13,238 bases of DNA from the NCBI GenBank assembly GCA_004356175.1, contig SMXV01000037.1, positions 1-13,238 on the forward strand, given 5' to 3'. This document shows, piece by piece, positions 1 through 8,255 of this stretch; position 1 is the first letter of the stretch; every line of letters starts with the position of its first letter. The stretch is from Acidobacteriota bacterium (GTDB taxonomy: Bacteria; Actinomycetota; Acidimicrobiia; Spongiisociales; UBA5794). A model generated the notes under the pieces. That model made no database searches. It was not told the DNA's origin and saw nothing but the letters and a program-made list of their open reading frames with translations. Position numbers and translations under genes: made by a program.

Positions 1-1
1 C

Positions 2-2476
2 CAGGCCATGCGGGACGACGCAATCGCCTGTCTGAGACAAATCGGCGTCGAAACGGGTGGATCAAACGTGCAGTTTGCAGTCGATCCCGAATCGGGCAGA
101 CGAATCATCATCGAGATGAACCCCAGAGTCTCGCGCTCGTCCGCCCTTGCCTCAAAAGCAACAGGCTTCCCGATTGCAAAGATTGCAGCGCTGCTCGCTG
201 TGGGGTTCACCCTCGACGAAATAACCAACGACATCACCGGGGCGACGCCTGCATCGTTCGAACCGGCCCTCGATTACGTCGTTGTCAAGATTCCTCGTTT
301 CGACTTTGCCAAGTTCCCTTCGGTTGAACCAATACTCGGAACGTCAATGCAATCCGTCGGCGAGGCCATGGCGATCGGACGGACGTTCCCAGAAGCGCTC
401 CAGAAGGCAATTCGCAGCCTTGAGACCGGGCGGCTCGGACTTGGCGCAGACCCGGCCGAGACAGCACAGGTAGTGCTCGGTGATAGCCAACTGCTTAGCC
501 GCATCGCTGTCGCGAGTCCTGATCGCCTCTTCGAGATCGGCGAGGCGATTCGCCGAGGTGTTGCACCAGATGTTGTGGCGGCCACATCACGAATAGACCC
601 ATGGTTTATTGACCAAATTGTGCATATCGTCGAAGTTCGCATGCGACTTGAGGAGCAGGGATCATCGCCCGACGGTCTTCGGGAGGGGAAGCGGTTTGGA
701 TTCTCGGACGATCAGTTGGCGTATCTGTGGAATATGGAGGCCGACGCCGTGACGACCATGCGTCGCAAGGTCGGACCGCGTGTCACATACAAGACAGTCG
801 ACACCTGCGCGGGGGAGTTCGAGGCGCAGACGCCCTACTTCTACTCGACATATGAGGACGAATCGGAAGTGCCGCCGCCCGGCAGCCGGACTGTGATGGT
901 TCTTGGGTCTGGTCCGAATCGGATTGGGCAAGGAATCGAGTTCGATTACTGCTGCGTCCACGCTGCATTTGCCCTCGCCGACGCTGGATACGAAACAGTC
1001 ATGGTCAACTGCAATCCTGAGACCGTTTCGACGGACTACGACACATCAACGCGTCTGTATTTTGAGCCACTCACTGTGCGCGACGTGTTGGAGATTGTCG
1101 AGGTGGAACGTCCCATCGCCGTGATCGTGCAACTCGGAGGACAGACGCCCCTTGGACTGGCCCCTGCGCTTGAGGCTGCGGGCGTGAACATTGCCGGCAC
1201 AAGTCCAGATTCGATTGACATGGCAGAGGACAGGGAACGTTTCTCTCTTCTCTGTAGCGAAAATGGCATCAAGCAGCCCCAGAACGGCACCGCGATGAGC
1301 GCAGCAGAAGCCATCGACATCGCTGAGCGCATTGGTTTTCCCGCCGTGGTACGCCCGAGTTATGTGCTTGGAGGGCGCGCAATGCGCATTGTGTACAGTC
1401 TCGATGACCTCAACGCGTACCTCTCACACATGTATGGGGACACACGCGGGGTCTCGGATCTCTCCGAGTCACCGCTGCTCATTGATCGCTTCCTGGAAAA
1501 CGCCATCGAGGTCGATGTGGACGCAGTCTTTGACGGTGAGCGCATCTACATCGGCGGCATCATGGAACACGTCGAGGAGGCTGGAGTCCACTCCGGCGAC
1601 TCCGCTTGCGTAGTACCACCGCCAACACTTTCAGACACCGTGATTGCCCGTGTGAAATCCGACACGTTGAAACTCGCCCGCGCCCTCAACGTCGTTGGAT
1701 TGTTGAACATCCAGTTCGCGATCAAAGGCGAAGATGTGTACGTCCTTGAAGCGAATCCACGCGCATCGCGGACTGTCCCATTCATATCAAAAGCAACTGG
1801 TGTGCCTCTTGCCAAAGTGGCAACGCGGGTCATGATGGGGGAGAAGCTGCACGATCTGATATCGGCCGGACTCGTGCCCGCTTCCGACATAAAGCTTCCA
1901 TACACTGCTGTGAAAGAAGCGGTGCTGCCATGGAACCGCTTCCCTGACGAGGACACGCTGCTCGGTCCAGAGATGCGTGCCACCGGCGAGGTGATGGGGA
2001 TCGGACCCAGCGAGGCAATTGCCTATTCAAAGGCGCTCAGCGGTGCAGGACACGCCGTGCCACTCAAAGGCTCAGTATTCATCTCGCTCGCAGACGTTGA
2101 TAAACAGACAGGCATCGTGTTTGCGCAGCAGTTGGCTGACCTCGGCTTCAAGTTGTACGCAACACACGGAACTGCTGGCCATCTGGCACGCAACGGAATC
2201 GCCACAACCCATGTTGACAAGGTGGGCGAAGGGAGATACAACCCGGTGCGGCTGCTTGAGGATGGCCGTATCGACCTGGTCATCAACACACCTGCCGGAG
2301 GAAAAGCTCGCGGCGACGGTCGCCTCATCCGGCGTGCGGCAATCAGGCACGGCGTTCCATGCGTAACCACGGCCCAGGGAGGTATCGCTGTTGCGGCAAG
2401 TATCGCTGCGGCCCGCAACGAGTCGATCGAAGTGAAGAGCCTTCAGGATCACCATGCTTCTGCAGGTCTTGGATGA
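2..2476 (+). CDS. carB: Carbamoyl-phosphate synthase large subunit (5' end outside window)
   Basis: CarB uses ATP, bicarbonate and ammonia passed from CarA to make carbamoyl phosphate for pyrimidines and arginine. About 824 codons are visible against a usual 1,050-1,100, so roughly the first 250 residues lie upstream; the frame is open to the left edge and the ATG at 8 is internal. The fragment starts in the first ATP-grasp domain. EMNPR near visible residues 36-40 matches its metal-binding Glu and Asn. The oligomerisation region follows, then the second ATP-grasp domain (RPSYVLGGRAM; LEANPRASRT) and a C-terminal MGS-like domain with ATHGTAGHL and VINTPAGGKARGDG, where UMP or ornithine act in other species. 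The stop overlaps the pyrD start (ATGA), which indicates translational coupling. No motif within the visible part looks damaged. Identity is certain; allosteric behaviour cannot be read from sequence. Confidence 0.97.
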   Translation, partial: QAMRDDAIACLRQIGVETGGSNVQFAVDPESGRRIIIEMNPRVSRSSALASKATGFPIAKIAALLAVGFTLDEITNDITGATPASFEPALDYVVVKIPRFDFAKFPSVEPILGTSMQSVGEAMAIGRTFPEALQKAIRSLETGRLGLGADPAETAQVVLGDSQLLSRIAVASPDRLFEIGEAIRRGVAPDVVAATSRIDPWFIDQIVHIVEVRMRLEEQGSSPDGLREGKRFGFSDDQLAYLWNMEADAVTTMRRKVGPRVTYKTVDTCAGEFEAQTPYFYSTYEDESEVPPPGSRTVMVLGSGPNRIGQGIEFDYCCVHAAFALADAGYETVMVNCNPETVSTDYDTSTRLYFEPLTVRDVLEIVEVERPIAVIVQLGGQTPLGLAPALEAAGVNIAGTSPDSIDMAEDRERFSLLCSENGIKQPQNGTAMSAAEAIDIAERIGFPAVVRPSYVLGGRAMRIVYSLDDLNAYLSHMYGDTRGVSDLSESPLLIDRFLENAIEVDVDAVFDGERIYIGGIMEHVEEAGVHSGDSACVVPPPTLSDTVIARVKSDTLKLARALNVVGLLNIQFAIKGEDVYVLEANPRASRTVPFISKATGVPLAKVATRVMMGEKLHDLISAGLVPASDIKLPYTAVKEAVLPWNRFPDEDTLLGPEMRATGEVMGIGPSEAIAYSKALSGAGHAVPLKGSVFISLADVDKQTGIVFAQQLADLGFKLYATHGTAGHLARNGIATTHVDKVGEGRYNPVRLLEDGRIDLVINTPAGGKARGDGRLIRRAAIRHGVPCVTTAQGGIAVAASIAAARNESIEVKSLQDHHASAGLG

Positions 2477-3381
2477 ATCGCCTGTCGACATCGCTCGGAT
2501 CATATCCGCTCAGCTCTCCACTCATTGCCGCATCTGGAACACTTGGATCCCTCGTCGAGTTCGCCGATGTCGTGGACTTTTCGGTGTACGGTGCCGCAAC
2601 AGCAAAGTCGGTTTCACCTGAACCATGGCAGGGAAACGCCGTTCCGCGCCTTGCTCACACACACAGCGGGATACTCAATGCCATCGGAATCCAGAATCCT
2701 GGCATTGAGAGCTGGATCGCGTCCTATGCAGAAGGATTGCGGAATCTGCCAACAGAGGTGTGGGGGAGTGTCGTTGCCCACGGCATCGACGGATTTCACG
2801 TCGTTGCATCCTCCATGGCGGATGCTGGTGTGGCCGCAATCGAAATCAACCTGTCATGCCCAAACCTTGCGGGTGCACCGTTCGCACTGGAGCCGTCAAT
2901 CTCGGCCGACGTTGTCGCCGCGGTGCGCGACGCTACGGATCTTCCCATCGGTGCAAAACTCAGCTCAGATGCCCAACCGATCAGCGCTGTTGCACAGGCA
3001 GTCTCAGACGCTGGTGCCGACTGGGTTATCGTATCGAACACGGTGATGGGTGCCGGTATCGACCCCGTGACCCGCAGACCGCTCCTCAGCGGATTGATCG
3101 GCGGCTACTCAGGCGCGCCAATTCGTCCGATAGCGATCCGCAGCGTTCTCGAAATCTCCAGGGACCTGCCCGACCTCGCAATCGTGGGATGCGGGGGAGT
3201 GTCGAAGGCGGAACATGTCATCGAGTTCCTGCTCGCCGGTGCGTCAGCAGTCGCGATTGGCTCTGCTCACTTCAAATCGCCGAGAGTTGCAGGCAGAATC
3301 AGCCGTGATCTCACGCGCTTTCTCAAGAAACATCACATCGTCAGTATTTCAGAACTGATCGGGGCCTACGAACGATGGTGA
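2473..3381 (+). CDS. pyrD: Dihydroorotate dehydrogenase, class 1B-like catalytic subunit
   Basis: PyrD oxidises dihydroorotate to orotate, the fourth step of UMP synthesis, using FMN. The frame opens earlier (ATG at 2359 inside carB), but ATG 2473 is chosen: it overlaps the carB stop, and the protein from there begins at the usual family position and has 302 residues. Visible motifs are Lys45 in ATAKSV (FMN contact), GILNAIGIQNPG at 66-77, NLSCPNL with Asn126 and the class 1 active-site base Cys129, VSNTVMG, and the C-terminal phosphate loop GCGGV plus AGASAVAIGSA. The cysteine base and the IQNPG form point to class 1B rather than the membrane-bound class 2 enzyme. Class 1B enzymes normally pair with the iron-sulfur flavoprotein PyrK, and no pyrK lies between carB and pyrF. 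The 3' end overlaps pyrF by 7 bases. Class assignment is by motif only. Confidence 0.94.
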   Translation: MNRLSTSLGSYPLSSPLIAASGTLGSLVEFADVVDFSVYGAATAKSVSPEPWQGNAVPRLAHTHSGILNAIGIQNPGIESWIASYAEGLRNLPTEVWGSVVAHGIDGFHVVASSMADAGVAAIEINLSCPNLAGAPFALEPSISADVVAAVRDATDLPIGAKLSSDAQPISAVAQAVSDAGADWVIVSNTVMGAGIDPVTRRPLLSGLIGGYSGAPIRPIAIRSVLEISRDLPDLAIVGCGGVSKAEHVIEFLLAGASAVAIGSAHFKSPRVAGRISRDLTRFLKKHHIVSISELIGAYERW

Positions 3382-4079
3382 ATGAAAATCCGATCATCGT
3401 CGCGCTCGATCTCAACACAGCAGCGGATGCGATTGTGATGGCCACATCCGTTGCGCCATACGTTGGAGCGTTCAAGATCGGTCTCGGTCTTCTGCACGGA
3501 CCGGGACCCGGCACCATTGACGCCCTTGTGCAGCTCGGCAAGCCAGTCTTCGTCGACGCTAAATTGCACGACATTCCATCCCAGGTCGAGGCAGCGGCCG
3601 AACGCTTGGCGACACATGGCGCTCGCTGGGTCACCGCACATGTTGGCGGCGGTTTTGACATGCTCGAAGCTGCCGTCGAAGGTCTTTCACGCGGTGCTGC
3701 ACAGGCTGAAGCAGGTATTCTCGGAGTCTCCGTTCTGACGTCTCTCGACAAGTTCGACCTCGAACGCATCGGCATCCAGAGATCGCCGGGAGAGCTCGTT
3801 GGCAAGATGTCGAAAGTCGCCACTGCAGCCCAATGCGAGGGACTCATCTGCTCCGCACACGAAATCAATACCGTTAAGCAGGCGGCGCCATCCCTGAAAA
3901 CGTTTGTGCCCGGCATCCGTCTTGGATCCCACTCGGACGACCAATCACGCACAGCAACGCCGAGTGACGCTCTTGCGCGCGGAGCGAGCTACCTCGTGAT
4001 CGGGCGGCCAATCATCGCTGCCAGCGATCCTCCCGCAGCTGCGAACGCGATCTGGCATTCTCTCAGGTCAAAGGAGTAG
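3375..4079 (+). CDS. pyrF: Orotidine 5'-phosphate decarboxylase, type 1
   Basis: PyrF decarboxylates OMP to UMP, the last step of the de novo pathway, as a cytosolic TIM-barrel enzyme without cofactor. The 234-residue protein has the family signature: ALD at 10-12, Lys34 in FKIG, and the catalytic charge network D61-x-K63-x-x-D66 in VDAKLHDIP. The C-terminal phosphate-binding part is PGIRLGS, then LVIGRPII near the end. Length and motif spacing fit the type 1 family, whereas the M. tuberculosis enzyme, as I recall, belongs to the longer subfamily 2. The ATG lies inside the pyrD coding end (7-base overlap), with GGGG about 10 bases upstream as a possible ribosome binding site. Coupling after carB and pyrD makes this a UMP operon. 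The 85-base gap after the stop suggests that the next gene may have its own promoter. Confidence 0.96.
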   Translation: MVNENPIIVALDLNTAADAIVMATSVAPYVGAFKIGLGLLHGPGPGTIDALVQLGKPVFVDAKLHDIPSQVEAAAERLATHGARWVTAHVGGGFDMLEAAVEGLSRGAAQAEAGILGVSVLTSLDKFDLERIGIQRSPGELVGKMSKVATAAQCEGLICSAHEINTVKQAAPSLKTFVPGIRLGSHSDDQSRTATPSDALARGASYLVIGRPIIAASDPPAAANAIWHSLRSKE

Positions 4080-4134
4080 GCGCGTCTTCGGTCTCGCAAG
4101 CGGATCACGAATGCCTGCGTAGCTGGACCTTCGT

Positions 4135-4143
4135 TGATAGGGT
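4135..4143 (+). promoter_or_regulatory. Possible extended -10 promoter before mihF
   Basis: The 85 bases between pyrF and mihF contain TGATAGGGT, which reads as a TG-N extension plus the -10 hexamer TAGGGT (4138-4143). No good -35 box lies 16-18 bases upstream. The position would give a leader of about 15 bases carrying the AGGAG ribosome binding site. mIHF is abundant in other actinobacteria, so an own promoter is plausible, but this call rests on one weak match. Confidence 0.3.
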
Positions 4144-4164
4144 GGGCTAGGAACAGGAGAGATC

Positions 4165-4473
4165 GTGCTTCCAGAAATGACAGACGAGCAACGGGCCGCC
4201 GCACTTGCCAGAGCGCATGAGGCACGCGCAATCAGGGCCGAGATTCGCGTACTTCTCAAGAGCGGAAGCATCACATTTCTTGACGTGCTTGACCGAGCAG
4301 AGGAAAACACCCTTGTTGCAGGCATGAAGATCCAAGCAGTGGTCGTTTCGATGCCACACATGGGCACGGTCGCAACGAAGCGTCTATTCGAAGAAATCGG
4401 AATTGCCGACAACCGTACGATTAGGGGTCTAGGCAAGAATCAGCGCAAGGCCCTCATTGAACGATTCCCCTAG
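4165..4473 (+). CDS. mihF: Integration host factor, actinobacterial type (mIHF)
   Basis: This is a small basic nucleoid-associated protein, unrelated in sequence to the alpha/beta IHF of proteobacteria. In mycobacteria it binds DNA without strong sequence preference, is essential, and was found as a host factor for phage L5 integration. The 102-residue protein has the family layout: an N-terminal helix rich in Ala and Arg (EQRAAALARAHEARAIRAEI), KSGSITFLDVLDRAEEN, then the helix-hairpin region MPHMGTVATKRLFEEIGI and the closing RGLGKNQRKALIERFP. It starts with GTG at 4165; AGGAG at 4155-4159 is correctly spaced, and the in-frame ATG four codons later would lack it. The reading frame of gmk begins 17 bases before this stop, so the two are coupled. 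The position just before gmk is itself diagnostic of actinobacteria. Confidence 0.93.
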   Translation: MLPEMTDEQRAAALARAHEARAIRAEIRVLLKSGSITFLDVLDRAEENTLVAGMKIQAVVVSMPHMGTVATKRLFEEIGIADNRTIRGLGKNQRKALIERFP

Positions 4474-5041
4474 AGGCAGACTCATCGTCATATCCGGGCC
4501 CTCCGGTGTCGGCAAGACCAGCGTTGTCGCAGAATTAATCGCACCGACCGGTTCAGTCTTCTCGGTATCCGCAACAACGCGGGCGGCACGGCCGGGCGAG
4601 ATCGACGGTAGGGAGTATCACTTCGTCGATCGGGTCACCTTCCAACAGATGATTGCCAGAGGAGAGATTCTCGAGTGGGCCGAATACGGTGGGAATCTCT
4701 ATGGCACACCACGCCAGTCGGTTCTTCCTATTCTTGAGTCCGGGAGAAACGTGATTCTCGACATAGAGAATGAAGGCGCCAAACAACTTCGCGCCTCGTA
4801 CCCCAGCGCCGTGTTGATATTCATCGCTCCGCCGGACCTTGAAACCCTTGAGGAACGGCTCAAAGGGAGAGGGGACACTTCCGCCCTCGACATATCCCTC
4901 CGTCTCGATTTGGCCGCTCATCAGATCGCCGAAGCTGAGAGCTTCTATGACCATCTCGTCGAAAACGTTGACGTAGAGGAAACGGTCGCTCAGATTCTCG
5001 ATATACTTGATAACGACGGCGCCTCGGCGACCATACACTGA
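4457..5041 (+). CDS. gmk: Guanylate kinase
   Basis: Gmk transfers phosphate from ATP to GMP to give GDP, a cytosolic step needed for GTP supply. The 194-residue length is normal. The P-loop GPSGVGKTS is at residues 14-22. SATTRAARPGEIDGREYHFV supplies the GMP-binding serine, arginines and tyrosine, EWAEYGGNLYGTP continues the GMP site, and VILDIENEGAKQL is the Walker B-like strand. The start is read as TTG at 4457, inside the end of mihF, with AAGG at 4447-4450. No ATG or GTG occurs before the P-loop in this frame, and starting later would cut the first strand. The 17-base overlap and rare start suggest expression tied to mihF translation. rpoZ follows after 36 bases, the usual pairing of gmk with the omega subunit gene. 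Confidence 0.96.
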   Translation: MNDSPRGRLIVISGPSGVGKTSVVAELIAPTGSVFSVSATTRAARPGEIDGREYHFVDRVTFQQMIARGEILEWAEYGGNLYGTPRQSVLPILESGRNVILDIENEGAKQLRASYPSAVLIFIAPPDLETLEERLKGRGDTSALDISLRLDLAAHQIAEAESFYDHLVENVDVEETVAQILDILDNDGASATIH

Positions 5042-5077
5042 TACGACATAGCAGCCTGACCATAGGAGCCCAGCCAC

Positions 5078-5311
5078 ATGATGCTTGAACCGCCAATCGG
5101 CGAACTTGTCTCGAAAACTGAGTCGCGTTTTGCGCTTGTTGTGCTATCAGCCCGTCGGGCAAGACAAATCAATGCCTACTACAACGAATTGGGAGCAGGT
5201 CTTGGTGGGTACATACCACCGCAGGTCCACTCGATGTCGCGTAAACCACTCTCAATCGCACTCGAAGAGATTGTTGCAGATAAGGTTGTTGTAGCTCCTC
5301 CAGAGGAGTAG
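5078..5311 (+). CDS. rpoZ: RNA polymerase omega subunit
   Basis: Omega helps fold and assemble the beta' subunit of RNA polymerase. The 77-residue protein carries the conserved core ESRFALVVLSARRARQINAYY (residues 15-35, written here to show the AxRARQIN helix), followed by a Gly-rich stretch, HSMSRKPLSIALEEI and a Val-rich, acidic tail. Two ATG codons are adjacent at 5078 and 5081; AGGAG at 5064-5068 lies nine bases before the first, so 5078 is preferred. It sits between gmk and coaBC, as in most actinobacteria, and ends in an AGAGGAG that serves as the ribosome binding site for coaBC two bases downstream. Omega sequences are short and variable, but motif and context agree well. Confidence 0.92.
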   Translation: MMLEPPIGELVSKTESRFALVVLSARRARQINAYYNELGAGLGGYIPPQVHSMSRKPLSIALEEIVADKVVVAPPEE

Positions 5312-5313
5312 TC

Positions 5314-6498
5314 GTGCCAGCGGGACGGCGCATCGTCCTGGGAGTTTCGGGGGGAATTGCTGCTTACAAAGCCGCATATTTGGCTCGGGCACTGATTGAG
5401 CGGGGAGCATCCGTGCGAGTCGTCATGACCGACACCGCTCAGAAGTTCATCGGAAGCGCCACGTTCAGCGCTATCACCGGCCATGTACCCGTCACCGGAC
5501 TGTTCGACCAGGAGGATGTTTCTCCTCATACGTCTCTCGGACAATGGGCTGATGCGATCGTGATCGCGCCCGCAACTGCGGCGACGATTTCAAGACTCGC
5601 CCATGGAGAGTCGTCGAACGCACTCATCGCGACAATCCTCGCATCAACGGCTCCTGTGGTTGTTGCCCCTGCCATGCACAGCGAGATGTGGGATCAGCCC
5701 TCCACGCAGGCCAACATCACGACATTGAGAGACTTCGGGTACACGATTGTTGGTCCAGAGACCGGACCACTTGCTGGCGGTGACGTAGGCGTCGGCAGAA
5801 TGTCTGAACCATACGACATCGCGGATGCCGTGTTTGGCCTCTTTCCAACGCCAGACATGGCCGGGCTGTCCGTCCTCGTAACATCGGGCGGAACACGCGA
5901 AGCGATCGACCCCGTCCGATACATCGGGAATCGCTCATCAGGCAAGATGGGAAATGCACTAGCGAGCAACGCTTCGAACAGGGGTGCAGACGTAACACTT
6001 GTCACTACACAAGAAGGCCCCCAAGACGCGGCCCTCGAGATCGTACGCGTCGAGACAGCCGATGACATGGCCAAGGCAGTTTGGGAGAAGGCGCCACTTG
6101 TTGACGTTGCCGTGCTGGCAGCAGCGGTTGCCGACTTCGCCCCCCGCAACCCGAGCACAACAAAGCTCCGCCGCGCCGACGGAGCACCAAAGATTGAACT
6201 CGTTGCGACGCCTGACATTCTTGCGGGTGTCAACGAATCCAATCCCCGGCCTCTGCTCGTAGGGTTCGCGGCCGAAGCCGGGTCTCTTGACGCTGCCGCC
6301 GCAAAGGCAGCCGCGAAAGGTGTCGACCTTCTCGTTGCAAACGACATCCAAAAGACGGGTTCAGGTTTTGGCTCAGTCACAAATGAAGTCCGGTTCATCT
6401 TCAGGGACGGCTCAACGAGGGATCTCGATCTGATGTCGAAGGACGACGTTGCGGCCCGCATCTGGGACGCTGTTCTACAACTCAGGTCAGAGTCCTGA
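5314..6498 (+). CDS. coaBC: Bifunctional phosphopantothenoylcysteine synthetase/decarboxylase
   Basis: CoaBC couples cysteine to 4'-phosphopantothenate (CTP-dependent CoaB part) and decarboxylates the product (FMN-dependent CoaC part), two central steps of coenzyme A synthesis. The 394-residue protein is full length. CoaC spans about residues 5-178: GVSGGIAAYKA, catalytic His72 in HTSLGQWAD, and PAMHSEMW at 119-126. The Cys that E. coli has in the ACGD segment is absent here (LAGGDVGVGRM, 153-163). The M. tuberculosis protein, as I recall its sequence, also lacks it, so this appears to be a lineage trait. CoaB covers about 183-394: VTSGGTREAIDPVRYIGNRS, AAAVADFAP, Lys284 in TTKLRR, GFAAEAG and the LVANDI/GSGFG region. 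GTG 5314 has AGAGGAG five bases upstream, overlapping the rpoZ end. metK, which I recall following this gene in mycobacteria, is not here. Confidence 0.96.
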   Translation: MPAGRRIVLGVSGGIAAYKAAYLARALIERGASVRVVMTDTAQKFIGSATFSAITGHVPVTGLFDQEDVSPHTSLGQWADAIVIAPATAATISRLAHGESSNALIATILASTAPVVVAPAMHSEMWDQPSTQANITTLRDFGYTIVGPETGPLAGGDVGVGRMSEPYDIADAVFGLFPTPDMAGLSVLVTSGGTREAIDPVRYIGNRSSGKMGNALASNASNRGADVTLVTTQEGPQDAALEIVRVETADDMAKAVWEKAPLVDVAVLAAAVADFAPRNPSTTKLRRADGAPKIELVATPDILAGVNESNPRPLLVGFAAEAGSLDAAAAKAAAKGVDLLVANDIQKTGSGFGSVTNEVRFIFRDGSTRDLDLMSKDDVAARIWDAVLQLRSES

Positions 6499-6524
6499 CG
6501 CCGCAACCCACCAGACAGACCGCC

Positions 6525-8255
6525 GTGCAGGTCGCCTGCCAAGTTGTTCCGGACATAACAACCTTCGCCGTCGATGACGGATTTTCGTACTCGGTGCCAC
6601 CCGATGTTACGGTGACTGTTGGAAGTCGCGTAAGAATCAAAGTGAGCGGTCGCAGGATGAAGGGATTCGTCACGGCACTTTTCGATGCGGATCCCGACAG
6701 GAAGCTCCTCTCCATCGAAGGAGTGTCGGGGAGCATTCCATCATTCGACACTCGACTGCTCGCGACGCTGCGATGGGCGTCGACGCACTATGTTGCCCCG
6801 CTCTCGGTGATGCTGAGGCGTACCGTCCCGCCAACCATTGCGCGGCGAACAAGCAACCACGACCACCCTCGCGTGTATGGTGTGGCGCCTGGCAAGCCGA
6901 TGTACCGCATCGGGTCTGCACCACACGGTGCTGCGGTCGTTGCAAGCATCGAGGAAGCGGTGACGGGGGGGCACAACGTGGTTGTGATCGCGCCAACGGT
7001 GCAGGAGATCGATTCGATTGCCGCTGAGATCGAGTCCTCGCTCAATGTCTCTGTGTTTCGTGCAACATCATCGATGGCGGCCAAGCAGGTCACCGAGGCA
7101 TGGTCCGCCATCACAGCGCAATCCAGCGCGATTCTCGTGGGCACCCGAGAAGTCATGTTCTGGCCATTTGTCGACGTTGGGGTCGTGGTTGTCGTTGAAG
7201 ATGGTCGCAGGGTGATGCGATCTCAGGCATCTCCGACCACAAGCGTCAGAGAGGTCGTGTTGCAGAGATCGCGTGAGGAACATTTTCCCATTGTATTTCT
7301 CGGTCCCGTGCCCACACTTGAAGCCCTGGCTCACGGCTCAGCTGTGATTGCTGGACCATCAAGACAGTGGCCCATGGTCGAGGTCGTCGATCGACAGGAT
7401 GAACCGCCGACAGGTGCGCTGTTCACTGAGAAGGCGTCAGCGGCCATCCGTCGTGCTACCGCTGCAGGCGAAGCAACCTTTGTCCTTGTCGGTTCACGTG
7501 GATATGCGCCAGCTTTCAGATGTGCGGCGTGTGGCGAAGTGCGCCGATGTCCGGTGTGTAAAAGCGCTGGTTCGCGGGACGAAGTCTGCCGACGCTGCGG
7601 CGAAACCCTCCTCGGGTGTGTTTCGTGTGGCTCGAAACAATTTCAGGCACTGGGGGCGGGCATCGGCCGCACGATTGACGATGTACGACGGATTGTCGGT
7701 GACAAGGTGGGGAGGTCGGGAGATGGTGCTCTCGTCACTGTCGGGTCAGAGCGAGATCTCATCGGCGTGCACGGCATCGGGCTTGCTGTTGCCGTCGACA
7801 TAGATGGGCTGACAATGGCTCCTCACTACAGGGCTGCCGAGGACGCCTTGAGACTGCTCGTACGTCTCTGCCAGACGGTGAGCAGAGGCAGCGGACGGAG
7901 TTGTCTCATCCAAACGGCCGCACCCCGCCAAGCCGTCGTCGCTTGTCTTCTTTCAGGTAGGTCGGAGGAATTTCTCGATGCTGAACTCGCAACACGAACA
8001 TCGCTCGGCTTTCCTCCCGCGGGTTCTCTCATCGCTCTTGAGATACGTGGCGACGTTGCCACAGAATCACTCCTGACAGAGGATCTTGGGGAGAACACCA
8101 CCGTGCTTGGTCCGTCGATATCGGTCGATCGAAAGCGCTGGTTGATCCAGGGCCGCGATCTGACAAGCGCCCGAATCGCACTACGCCCCATCATCTCGAC
8201 GCTACGAAACAAGGGTGCAACCATCCGAATCGACGTCGACCCCTTCGACCTCTAA
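6525..8255 (+). CDS. priA: PriA-like primosomal protein N', helicase motifs lost
   Basis: PriA normally reloads the replisome at stalled forks as a 3'-5' helicase. This 576-residue homologue keeps the N-terminal DNA-binding domain (residues about 1-100, SYSVPPDVTV and RVRIKVSGRRMKGFV), the GTRE-FWPF segment (206-215, GTRSA-FxPF in active enzymes) and all eight zinc-binding cysteines (333, 336, 342, 345, 355, 358, 365, 368). It lacks the ATPase signatures: GSAPHGAA at about 130-137 replaces the Walker A loop, and VVVVEDGRR at 221-229 replaces the DEEH box. Actinobacterial PriA proteins are known for such loss and are annotated as probably without helicase activity; fork or partner binding is inferred. 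GTG 6525 is the first usable start, 26 bases after coaBC, with only a weak ribosome binding site, so the start is less certain than the rest. Confidence 0.9.
   Translation: MQVACQVVPDITTFAVDDGFSYSVPPDVTVTVGSRVRIKVSGRRMKGFVTALFDADPDRKLLSIEGVSGSIPSFDTRLLATLRWASTHYVAPLSVMLRRTVPPTIARRTSNHDHPRVYGVAPGKPMYRIGSAPHGAAVVASIEEAVTGGHNVVVIAPTVQEIDSIAAEIESSLNVSVFRATSSMAAKQVTEAWSAITAQSSAILVGTREVMFWPFVDVGVVVVVEDGRRVMRSQASPTTSVREVVLQRSREEHFPIVFLGPVPTLEALAHGSAVIAGPSRQWPMVEVVDRQDEPPTGALFTEKASAAIRRATAAGEATFVLVGSRGYAPAFRCAACGEVRRCPVCKSAGSRDEVCRRCGETLLGCVSCGSKQFQALGAGIGRTIDDVRRIVGDKVGRSGDGALVTVGSERDLIGVHGIGLAVAVDIDGLTMAPHYRAAEDALRLLVRLCQTVSRGSGRSCLIQTAAPRQAVVACLLSGRSEEFLDAELATRTSLGFPPAGSLIALEIRGDVATESLLTEDLGENTTVLGPSISVDRKRWLIQGRDLTSARIALRPIISTLRNKGATIRIDVDPFDL

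Noticed and set aside
5434..5796. CoaC active-site Cys replaced by Gly as a sign of inactivation
   Set aside because: The same substitution is present in the M. tuberculosis protein as I recall it, and His72 and the PAM motif are intact, so it looks like a lineage trait.
5694..6542. 282-residue minus-strand frame opposite coaBC
   Set aside because: Exact shadow of CoaBC in a GC-rich gene, Ser/Arg/Ala-rich with no recognisable motif.
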